This document shows, piece after piece, positions 48,266 through 55,527 of a stretch of 64,000 nt of DNA. A program made the position numbers and the translations under genes. The notes below the pieces were generated by a model, which was not told where the DNA came from, searched no databases, and saw nothing but the letters and a program-made list of their open reading frames with translations. Location: contig NZ_JAPEPC010000002.1 in the NCBI RefSeq assembly GCF_026340465.1, forward strand, positions 434,001-498,000. Reading direction: 5' to 3'. The DNA is from Streptomyces sp. NBC_01306. GTDB lineage: Bacteria > Actinomycetota > Actinomycetes > Streptomycetales > Streptomycetaceae. The number at the start of each line of letters is the position of its first letter. The first letter of the stretch is position 1.

Positions 48266-49810
48266 TCAGCCGACGGCTTCGGTCGGGGACAATGGCGCGT
48301 CCCCGGTGAGCCGGACGGCGTCCTCCGGCTCGACCAGACCGCCCTGCGCGGGGGCGCGGCCGTGCCTCATGACCAGGACGACGACTGCCCCGACCGCGCC
48401 CACCAGCGCCGCGTACCCGTAGCTGTGGGTGAGGGCGCTGTCCGCGTACAGCACGGCATGGGTCTTCGGATCGACCGCCAGCACATGCCCGGACATGACC
48501 ACCCCGGTGAGAGCCGTGGCGATGCCGGCGGACAGCAGGGTGACCATGCCGCCGATCGAGTTGCCCACAGCGCTCTGCGAGGCGGGCAACGCGTCCTGCA
48601 CCAGATTGGCGTTCGAGGAGTGCAGGAAGCCGATCGCGCAACCGGCGGTGAGGCTCAGCAGAGCCACCTGCCAGCGCACGGTCAACAACTGGGAGCCCAG
48701 ATACATGACCAGGAGGAACAGCGCCGCTGATACGAGGAGGACGTTGCGTGCTCCGATCCTGGTGGACAGAAAGCCGCCGAGAGGCCCCATGAACATGCCC
48801 ACGATGCCCAACGGGAAGGTCCAGAGGGCCAGTTGTGTCGCCGACAGGCCTGCTCCGTAGCTGATCCCGGGAGTACCTCCCGGCGCCATCAGCATGGTGG
48901 GGCTGATGAGAGCGTGCGCGTTCATCATGTAGGCCACGCACGCGACGGCCAGGACGGTCGGGCCGAACCGTCGGCCCAGCAGTACGTCGAGTGAGATCAG
49001 CGGGTTGCTGCAGACGCGCTCCCAGGCCGTGAACCCGGCCAGCATGGCCGTTCCGAGGATCAGGCACGTCAGTGTGGAACCGGCTGTCCAGCCCCAGGTG
49101 CCGCCCTGGGTGATCCCGAGCAGCAGTACGCCGATGCCCGGTCCGAGAAGGACGGTTCCGACGACGTCGACCGGGCGGTCGACCCGCACCGGGCTCTCCG
49201 GGACCACCGCCGCGTAGACCGGCAGCAGGACGGCCGCGTAGAGAGCCAGGAACCAGAACACGCCCTCGTGCCCGAAGCTGTCGATGAGCCAGCCGGACAG
49301 GAAGGGTCCGGCGACCGCTGCCATACCGACCCCGGTCACCACGGTGCCCAGCGCCACCGGCACCAGGTCACGCGGCATGATGTCGCGCACGAGGCTGTAG
49401 GAGAGCGTGACGATACCGACGAGACAGCCCTGGAGGGCCCGGCCCACCAGCAGAACGGCGAACGAGGTCGCGATCGCACAGATCACGCTGCCGAGGACGA
49501 AGACGACACCGAGGCCGAGGATGACCCGCTTCTTGCCCCACTTGTCCGCGGCCTTGCCCACCAGCGGCATGACGGTGGCGCCGGCGAGCGTGACGATGGA
49601 GGCGGCCCAGGCGATGTGCAGCGTCTGGAAGGCCCGGGTCATGTCCGGCAGAGCCGGGTAGACCATGGTGATCTCGAACGTCCCGGCTTCCGAGAAGAGA
49701 ATGATCAGCACCAGGACGGCGAGCAGCTTGCCTTTGGAGGGCGCGTTGTCCAGGGAGGGTGCGTTGCCTTGGGAGGGCGCGACGGGCGCCGGATTCGGAT
49801 TGTCTGCCAT
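48266..49810 (-). CDS. MFS transporter, 14-TM DHA2 type
   Basis: 514 residues. A Pro/Asn-rich N-terminus with a repeated APS.(D/K)NAPS-like unit precedes about 14 hydrophobic segments. The loop 2-3 motif is GKAADKWGKKRVILGLGVVF, and motif C-like sequence (TGVGMAAVAGPFLSGWLIDS) indicates the drug/H+ antiporter branch. These usually export drugs, but in this cluster it may export toxic steroid intermediates or take up steroids. It lies 128 bp downstream of the amidase gene on the same strand and probably shares its operator-bearing promoter. Confidence 0.83.
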   Translation of the reverse strand: MADNPNPAPVAPSQGNAPSLDNAPSKGKLLAVLVLIILFSEAGTFEITMVYPALPDMTRAFQTLHIAWAASIVTLAGATVMPLVGKAADKWGKKRVILGLGVVFVLGSVICAIATSFAVLLVGRALQGCLVGIVTLSYSLVRDIMPRDLVPVALGTVVTGVGMAAVAGPFLSGWLIDSFGHEGVFWFLALYAAVLLPVYAAVVPESPVRVDRPVDVVGTVLLGPGIGVLLLGITQGGTWGWTAGSTLTCLILGTAMLAGFTAWERVCSNPLISLDVLLGRRFGPTVLAVACVAYMMNAHALISPTMLMAPGGTPGISYGAGLSATQLALWTFPLGIVGMFMGPLGGFLSTRIGARNVLLVSAALFLLVMYLGSQLLTVRWQVALLSLTAGCAIGFLHSSNANLVQDALPASQSAVGNSIGGMVTLLSAGIATALTGVVMSGHVLAVDPKTHAVLYADSALTHSYGYAALVGAVGAVVVLVMRHGRAPAQGGLVEPEDAVRLTGDAPLSPTEAVG

Positions 49811-49938
49811 CGTATCCCTTACTGAGGAGTGCCGACGGGGTCACTGGGCGGTGCCCAGGCCGGGGCGCGGGCCCGGCAGCCACGGCCGGAGAACGCGTCC
49901 CCGGGGTGCGCCGCTGCGGGACAGGGGTGGGTGGGCGC

Positions 49939-51342
49939 TCAGCCGTGCGCGGTGACCCGCCACGGTGCGGCGCGTTCCAACTGCGCCGCCAGACCGAGCA
50001 GCAGCCCCTCACCGCCGAGATCGGCGGCGAACTGGGCGCCCAGCGGGAGTCCTTCGCCGTCGTACCCGGAGGGGACGGACATCGCCGGCATACCGGTGAC
50101 GTTGTAGACGCTGGTGAACGCGGAGTGGACGGCGGCGTGTTCGTAGATCGTCTCCGGGCGGCGCGTGTCGAGGACTCCCAGCCGGGGCGTCGGCTGCGCG
50201 AGTGTGGGGCCGAGCAGTACGTCGTACGTCGTGAAGGCCGCGCCGACCTCCCAGCCGATCTCCTGCGCGCGCCGCAGAGCGCGGCTGACGTCGGCGCCGG
50301 TGAGGGCCCGGTAATGCTCGTAGAGCACCCGGGTGAAGGGTTCGATGTCGTCGTCGGCCAGCGGCCGGCCGAGCCGGTCGAGACGGGCGTCCACCTGTAC
50401 GACCAGATCGGCACCCATCAGCACCGCGGAGGCAGCGCCCACCTCGTCCGGCCGGTACGGAGCCGTCGCCTCGGTGACCTCGTGGCCGAGTTCCTCGCAC
50501 ACCCGGGCGGCGTCGAGCACGGCCCGCAGCGGCTCCGGATGCACGGCGACGCCGCCCGGCAGCGAGGTGATCAGCCCGATCCGCAGCCGTCCCGGGTCAC
50601 GCCGTGCGCAGGCGGTGAACGAGTCGGCCGGGACCGGCGCCGCATAGGCGTCGCCCGGGAGCCGGCCTGCGGCGATGTCGAGGAGCAGCGCGCTGTCGCG
50701 CACCGTCGTGGTGACGGCGTGGTGGACCGAGACCAGACCGGACAGGGTGGTGGGCCGCGGCGCGGGGGACACCCGGCCGCGACTGGGCTTGAGGCCGAAC
50801 AGTCCGCAGGCGGCCGAGGGGATGCGGATGGAGCCGCCGCCGTCGCTGGCGTGGGCGACGGGAACCATCCCGGCGCTCACCGCGGCCGCCGATCCCCCGC
50901 TCGACCCGCCGGGCGAGTGCGCAGGGCTCCACGGGTTGTGGGTGGGGCCGTACAGCGCCGGTTCGGTGCTGGCGTTGAGGCCGAGTTCGGGAGTGTTGGT
51001 GGTTCCGAGGACGACCATGCCGGCTCGCCGGTAGCGCTGGACGAGTTCGCTGTCGCGCGTGGCGATGTCCTCGGCGAAGAGCCGGCTGCCGCCGCTGGCC
51101 GGCAGCCCGGCGACCTCGGTACCGAGGTCCTTGACCAGGACCGGCACCCCGCGCAGCGGCCCGTCGGGCAGCCCGGCGTCCACTTCGGCAAGGGCCTCGT
51201 CGAAGCGTGTGTGGATGACGGCGTTGAGTTCGCCGTTGCTGTTCTCGATCCGGGCGATGGCGGCCTCGATCACGGCGCGATCGCTCGTCTCGCCGTCTGC
51301 GATCGCGGCCGCCGTCGCGACGGCGTCCCATCTGTCGGCCAC
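49939..51342 (-). CDS. amidase signature family hydrolase
   Basis: 467 residues from a GTG with GAGGAGGAG upstream. The Ser-cisSer-Lys triad is visible: Lys in GVPVLVKDLGTEVAG, and the Ser pair in SPGGSSGGSAAAVSAGMVPV followed by GSIRIPSAACGLFGLKPSRG. The family hydrolyses amides of many kinds. Its promoter region contains both steroid-cluster operators. Cleavage of an amide-conjugated steroid (for example glycine- or taurine-linked acids) or of a nicotinamide-like by-product would fit, but this is speculation. Confidence 0.85.
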   Translation of the reverse strand: MADRWDAVATAAAIADGETSDRAVIEAAIARIENSNGELNAVIHTRFDEALAEVDAGLPDGPLRGVPVLVKDLGTEVAGLPASGGSRLFAEDIATRDSELVQRYRRAGMVVLGTTNTPELGLNASTEPALYGPTHNPWSPAHSPGGSSGGSAAAVSAGMVPVAHASDGGGSIRIPSAACGLFGLKPSRGRVSPAPRPTTLSGLVSVHHAVTTTVRDSALLLDIAAGRLPGDAYAAPVPADSFTACARRDPGRLRIGLITSLPGGVAVHPEPLRAVLDAARVCEELGHEVTEATAPYRPDEVGAASAVLMGADLVVQVDARLDRLGRPLADDDIEPFTRVLYEHYRALTGADVSRALRRAQEIGWEVGAAFTTYDVLLGPTLAQPTPRLGVLDTRRPETIYEHAAVHSAFTSVYNVTGMPAMSVPSGYDGEGLPLGAQFAADLGGEGLLLGLAAQLERAAPWRVTAHG

Positions 51343-51529
51343 TGACTCCTCCTCACACTCGGACACCTGCCCGCCAGGAAGGAGGTCCTGGTGGGCGAAC
51401 GCGGCTCGCCGCGCGGCACTGTTCAACTGCGGCCGTGTTCCCCCGGTCGTCGTGACGCGGCTCGCAGCACGAACCGGAGGAGCGGGGGTGAGGGGAAGTT
51501 ACGGTCCAGGACAACCGACGAAGTGGCGC

Positions 51530-51546
51530 GTCCCACTCACCGGGAG
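51530..51546. promoter_or_regulatory. cluster operator, type II palindrome (site 12)
   Basis: GTCCCACTCACCGGGAG; reverse complement CTCCCGGTGAGTGGGAC. It lies between the divergent amidase and SDR genes. Confidence 0.72.
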
Positions 51547-51616
51547 GGGCCGTCGTGCCGGTGCGGGCGGGCTTACTCGCCGGTCCGGCTCGCGAGGCGG
51601 CGCACCGAAGGGCACA

Positions 51617-51636
51617 AACAGAATTCATTCTGTTTA
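51617..51636. promoter_or_regulatory. cluster operator, type I AT-rich palindrome (site D, best copy)
   Basis: AAACAGAATTCATTCTGTTT, two perfect 9-bp arms around a 2-bp centre, 62 bp (centre) upstream of the SDR start. Confidence 0.8.
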
Positions 51637-51687
51637 GAGTGGAGCGGTCCGCACCGCACCAACAGCGACCACGTCAGGAAGCCCCCC

Positions 51688-52479
51688 ATGAGCTCTCCCG
51701 GTTCTCAAAGTTCTCCCGGTTCTCAAGGTCCTCTCAGCCTCCAGGGCAGGACGGCTGTCGTCACCGGCGGCGCCTCCGGCATCGGCGGCGCCATCACGAA
51801 GCTGTTCGTCGCGCGCGGCGCCCGGGTCGTTGTTGTCGACCTGCAGCAGGAGGCCGGGGAAGCACTCGGCCGCGAACTGGGCGACGCCGTGGTCTTCCTC
51901 CGTGGTGATGTCTCCGACCGGGCCGTCGCCGATCTCGCCGTAGCGACAGTTGTCGAGCACTTCGGGAAACTTGACATCCTGGTGAACAACGCGAGCGTGT
52001 CCCGGCAGAAGCCGTTCGAGGAACAGACCGACGACGACTGGAACCTCGCCATGGACACCAGCCTGTATGCCACCCGCAACTTCATGCTCGCCGCCCTTCC
52101 CGAACTGAAGAGGGCCGGCAGCGCATCGGTCATCAATTTCGGTTCCGGGGCCGGACTCGAAGGCCAGCCGAACCAGGTCTCCTACGCGGCGGCGAAGGAG
52201 GCCATCCGCGGCCTGAGCCGCGTCGTGGCGAACGAGTGGGCTCCGCTCAACATCCGTGTCAACGTGGTCTGTCCGATGGCCATGACGGCCGGCGTGGCCA
52301 CATGGGCCGAGGCACGACCCGAGCAGTACGCGCAGTCCGCGGCCAAGGTGCCACTGGGCAGGTTCGGCGACCCCGACCGGGATGTGGCGCCGATTGTCGC
52401 GTTCCTGGCGAGTGACGACGCCCAGTACATGACGGGTCAGACGGTGATGGCCGACGGAGGCGCGATCAAACTCCGCTGA
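51688..52479 (+). CDS. SDR-family oxidoreductase
   Basis: 263 residues. The first 15 residues are a Ser/Pro/Gly/Gln tail encoded by an 18-bp tandem repeat (51694-51726). The SDR core then runs AVVTGGASGIGGAITKLFVA, VVVDLQQEAGEALG, NNASVSRQKPFEEQ, Ser in VINFGSGAGLEGQPNQVSYA with Tyr and Lys in YAAAKEAI, and the C-terminal YMTGQTVMADGGA. It is probably a hydroxysteroid dehydrogenase or hydroxyacyl-CoA dehydrogenase of the steroid regulon, since its promoter carries both operators. The substrate is unknown. Confidence 0.85.
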   Translation: MSSPGSQSSPGSQGPLSLQGRTAVVTGGASGIGGAITKLFVARGARVVVVDLQQEAGEALGRELGDAVVFLRGDVSDRAVADLAVATVVEHFGKLDILVNNASVSRQKPFEEQTDDDWNLAMDTSLYATRNFMLAALPELKRAGSASVINFGSGAGLEGQPNQVSYAAAKEAIRGLSRVVANEWAPLNIRVNVVCPMAMTAGVATWAEARPEQYAQSAAKVPLGRFGDPDRDVAPIVAFLASDDAQYMTGQTVMADGGAIKLR

Positions 52480-52554
52480 CTCCGGACAGCCCTGCACCCC
52501 CTCGTTCAGAGGGAGTTGTACCGCCTCTGATGCACTCGCCATTAGGGTGGACCG

Positions 52555-52989
52555 ATGTCATCGATCAAGCAGTTCCAAGTCACCTTCGACTGCGCGGAAC
52601 CTGAGCGCGTCGCTCGTTTCTGGTGCGAGGTGCTGGGGTATGTCGTACCGCCGCCCCCGGAGGGATTCGCCACTTGGGACGATTACGACCGCTCGCTGCC
52701 GCCCGAGCATCAGGGTGCGGCGTTCGCCTGCACCGATCCCTCAGGTGTGGGCCCGCGACTGTTCTTCCAGCGCGTTCCCGAAGGCAAGGCCGTCAAGAAC
52801 CGGGTGCATCTCGACGTGCGGGTCGGCACCGGGCTCGTGGGGGAAGAGCGCCTCGCCACGCTCAAGGCCGAGTGCGCACGGCTGGTCGCGCTCGGGGCGG
52901 TAGTCGTGCAGGTACTGGTTGCCGATGAATTCAACGAGTCCTGCATCCCGATGCAGGACATCGAGGGCAATGAGTTCTGTCTGGACTGA
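52555..52989 (+). CDS. VOC-superfamily (glyoxalase-like) protein
   Basis: 144 residues with two beta-alpha-beta-beta-beta modules: FQVTFDCAEPERVARFWCEV and NRVHLDVRVGTGLVGEERLA, ending MQDIEGNEFCLD. It resembles the Glyoxalase_6-type proteins common in streptomycetes, often of unknown substrate. Possible metal positions include the His in RVHLDV and the Glu in GNEFCL. It lies just outside the operator-marked cluster and is probably unrelated to steroids. Confidence 0.8.
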   Translation: MSSIKQFQVTFDCAEPERVARFWCEVLGYVVPPPPEGFATWDDYDRSLPPEHQGAAFACTDPSGVGPRLFFQRVPEGKAVKNRVHLDVRVGTGLVGEERLATLKAECARLVALGAVVVQVLVADEFNESCIPMQDIEGNEFCLD

Positions 52990-53091
52990 GGGACAGCCAA
53001 CGGTCCGAGACCGCCGAACTGACCTCGTCGGGCGCGGAGATCACCGCTCGGACCGTCAAGCGCAAGCGGCAGCGTAAGGGGCCGGCGGGCC

Positions 53092-53925
53092 TCACCGCAG
53101 CAGTGGGCCGCCGTCCCGCCCCGTGAGGCCCCTCACTGCCGTCCCGGTCGGCTCGTCGTCGGGCAGGTAGGCCAGGAAGTGATGGCCCGGCTCGTCCACC
53201 GCGGCGAGTTTGACGTACCGCAACCGCAGGTCCCCCGCCGAGGGGTGTCTGAAGTGCCGTACAGCGGGATGGAAGGCGGCGGTCTCCCGGGCCCCGAACC
53301 AGCGGGCCGCGTCCGGGTCGTTCAGCAGTTCGCCGGTGATCTCCGCGTACCGGACGTCGTCGGGGTGACGGGCCGCCTTCGCCCGGAACTGGCCGAGCAG
53401 GCTCCTGGCCTCCGGCTCCCACTCCGCGAGCAGGCTCCGGGCGGGCGGCCAGCGGAACACCAGCCACAGCAGGTTGCGCTGCTTGGGCGCGAGCCGCGCC
53501 GGATCGGTCAGCAGCGCCGCGTATCCGGTGTTCCAGGCCAGCATGTCCCAGTGCGGGTCCAGGACCACGGCCGGGTTCGGTGCCATCGCCTGCACCAGGG
53601 ACAGCAGGTTCCGCGACACCCAGCCCGGCGACTGTCCGTGCGGTGCACCGCGCTCCACGAACGACAGCACATGGGCGGTCTCGTCCACGTCCAGCGACAG
53701 CGCACGCGCCACGGCGCGCAGCACCTGCTCGGTCGTACGGACCCGGCCCTGCTCCAGCCACGCGTACCAGGAGCTGCTGATCCCGGCGAGCTCGGCCACC
53801 TCACCGCGGCGCAGGCCGGGAGTGCGGCGTCCCGGCGAACCGGGCAGTCCCGCATCGGCCGGCGTAAGGCGCTCCCGCCGCGAGCGCAGGAAGGCTCCCA
53901 ACTCCCGGCGCGCACCGTCGGCCAT
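53092..53925 (-). CDS. XRE-family regulator with MmyB-like ligand domain
   Basis: 277 residues from the ATG at 53925; an ATG 22 codons upstream is possible. The helix-turn-helix lies at about residues 10-75 (LGAFLRSRRERLTPADAGLP, then LRRGEVAELAGISSSWYAWL and EQGR). The rest is the MmyB-like PAS-fold ligand domain (PAVVLDPHWDMLAWNTGYAA, RNLLWLVFRWPPAR, HFRHPSAGDLRLRYVKLAAV). Such regulators usually sit divergent from, and control, a single oxidoreductase or exporter gene, here the MFS gene 233 bp away. Confidence 0.87.
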   Translation of the reverse strand: MADGARRELGAFLRSRRERLTPADAGLPGSPGRRTPGLRRGEVAELAGISSSWYAWLEQGRVRTTEQVLRAVARALSLDVDETAHVLSFVERGAPHGQSPGWVSRNLLSLVQAMAPNPAVVLDPHWDMLAWNTGYAALLTDPARLAPKQRNLLWLVFRWPPARSLLAEWEPEARSLLGQFRAKAARHPDDVRYAEITGELLNDPDAARWFGARETAAFHPAVRHFRHPSAGDLRLRYVKLAAVDEPGHHFLAYLPDDEPTGTAVRGLTGRDGGPLLR

Positions 53926-54157
53926 GGCACGCGTCGGAGAGCCGCCGGGCCGCCGCACGTGCTCGGCCGGTTCCCCGCCGTGCATCCCCGTGGATCCCCC
54001 CTCAAGCCGGCCCCATAGCCCCGCCCCGGGCGCTGCGGAGCGCCCGGCAGGGTGTGAGAAAGGGTAACCGGCTGACGGCCGGCCGACCCTGCCGGTGGTG
54101 ATGGGCTGGGAAGTGCCGGTCGGGGAAGGCCGGCCCACCAGCGTAAGGACTCCTACC

Positions 54158-55399
54158 GTGGAAACCCCCACCAGCGACCCCGCCTCACCTGGCCCCGCCC
54201 TTCCGGCCACCGCCCTTCCGGTCACCGCGCGGGGCGACGCTGTTCCGCAGATCGCCGGGCTGCCCGCCGCCTCTCTGCGGCTGCTGCGCGCCGCCGGGTT
54301 CGTCAGCAACTTCGACCGCTTCTGCATCACGCCGATGCTGTTGCTGATAGGCAACCGTCTGGGCGCCTCGCTCCCGACCGTGATGCTCGCGGCCAGCGGG
54401 TACTTCCTGTGCTACGGGCTGATGCAGCCGGTCTGGGGTCTCGCGAGTGACCGCATCGGGCGGGTGCGGGTGATGCGTGTCTCGCTCGGCGGGGCGGCGC
54501 TCGCCTCACTGTGTTCCGTGCTCGCGCCCGACGCCCCGGCGCTGATCGTCGCGCGTGCAGCGGCCGGCGCCTTCTTCGCCGCGTCCATCGCGGCGTCCAT
54601 CACGTACGTCGGCGACACCGTCCCGGCTGCGGTCCGGCAACGTCCGCTGAGCGAGCTGATGACCGCGTTCGCCCTGGGCACCGCGGTGGCCACGGTGGTC
54701 GCCGGGGCCCTGGCCCACTACGTGAGCTGGCGGCTGGTGTTCGCCCTCCCCGGACTGTCGGCCGTCTACCTGGTCGTCGCTCTGCGCAGGCTGCCGGAGC
54801 CCCCGCGCCGGGCGCCGGGCGGGCTGCTCACCCCGATCCGCGTGGTGCTGCGTTCGCGGTGGCAGTGGTACGTGATGGCCGTCGCGATGCTGGAGGGCGC
54901 CGTCCTGCTCGGCTTCTTGACGTACGTGGCGCCGGCCGTCGAGGCCCAGGGCGCGTCGGACACGCTGGCGGGTGCGGTCTCCGCGCTGTACGGCGTCGGT
55001 TCGATGGGAGCTGCCCGGCTGGTCAAGCGGCTGGTCGGCCGGTGGACACCGGTACGGCTCATCGTGGCCGGCGGAATCCAGCTGGCCACGGCCTTCGGCC
55101 TCGCGGCCGCGAACAGGTCCATTCCGGCGCTGGTGGTGACCGCGCTGCTGCTGGGCGGCGGCTGGTCGTTCATGCACTCGACGGTCCAGTCCTGGGCGAC
55201 CGCCCTCTCCCCCACCGCCCGCGCCACCGGCATCGCGCTGTTCGGCCTGGCTCTGTACGTGGGCAGCGCGCTTGCGAGCGCCCTCGCCGCTGTGCCCGCC
55301 GAACACCACGCCTACCAACGCCTCTTCCTGACGGCCGCGGTCCTGACAGTCCCGCTGACGCTCGCCGCCGCGGTGGGCCGTTCCCGCTACCGCGACTGA
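54158..55399 (+). CDS. MFS transporter (12-TM efflux type)
   Basis: 413 residues from the GTG at 54158 with AAGGACTCC upstream; an earlier GTG at 54095 would only add a hydrophilic leader. About 12 hydrophobic segments follow. Motif A-like sequence is GLASDRIGRVRVMRVSLGGA, and RLLRAAGFVSNFDRFCITPM starts the first helix. It is an exporter-type MFS protein controlled, by position, by the divergent XRE/MmyB regulator. The substrate is unknown. Confidence 0.8.
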   Translation: METPTSDPASPGPALPATALPVTARGDAVPQIAGLPAASLRLLRAAGFVSNFDRFCITPMLLLIGNRLGASLPTVMLAASGYFLCYGLMQPVWGLASDRIGRVRVMRVSLGGAALASLCSVLAPDAPALIVARAAAGAFFAASIAASITYVGDTVPAAVRQRPLSELMTAFALGTAVATVVAGALAHYVSWRLVFALPGLSAVYLVVALRRLPEPPRRAPGGLLTPIRVVLRSRWQWYVMAVAMLEGAVLLGFLTYVAPAVEAQGASDTLAGAVSALYGVGSMGAARLVKRLVGRWTPVRLIVAGGIQLATAFGLAAANRSIPALVVTALLLGGGWSFMHSTVQSWATALSPTARATGIALFGLALYVGSALASALAAVPAEHHAYQRLFLTAAVLTVPLTLAAAVGRSRYRD

Positions 55400-55497
55400 G
55401 CGGATCAAACGTCAACAACCTTCCTCGCAGCCGAAATTCTCCGTCCCTCCCTCTTGACGCCGGCAGGAGCGCACCTGAATATCTAAAACATCTTAAG

Positions 55498-55510
55498 TAA
55501 AGCCTCTTTA
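55498..55510. promoter_or_regulatory. AT-rich inverted repeat upstream of the ROK gene
   Basis: TAAAGCCTCTTTA, 5+3+5 symmetry, 18 bp before the ROK start codon in an unusually AT-rich stretch (55477-55512). It is a candidate autoregulatory site. Confidence 0.4.
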
Positions 55511-55527
55511 GGAAGCGTTCTCCCTCC

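Larger units (their letters stand above)
51343..51687. promoter_or_regulatory. divergent promoter region amidase / SDR (345 bp)
   Basis: Holds the ribosome-binding site of the amidase gene at the left, a type II operator at 51530, the best type I operator at 51617 and AGGAAG for the SDR gene at the right. TAGAGT directly after the type I site could be a -10 element for the SDR gene. Confidence 0.6.

Noticed and set aside
48266..49810. MFS protein as the dedicated steroid importer
   Set aside because: Its motifs are those of DHA2 drug/H+ antiporters, so import cannot be claimed; only regulon membership is supported.
49939..51342. Calling the amidase a bile salt hydrolase
   Set aside because: Classical bile salt hydrolases have an N-terminal Cys nucleophile; this protein has the Ser-cisSer-Lys triad.
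53000..53056. 10-bp inverted repeat ACGGTCCGAG / CTCGGACCGT after the VOC gene
   Set aside because: A 37-nt loop makes a functional terminator doubtful; left unassigned.
55348..55364. GTCCCGCTGACGCTCGC inside the MFS gene at 54-55 kb
   Set aside because: Half-site only, in coding sequence, outside the steroid cluster.
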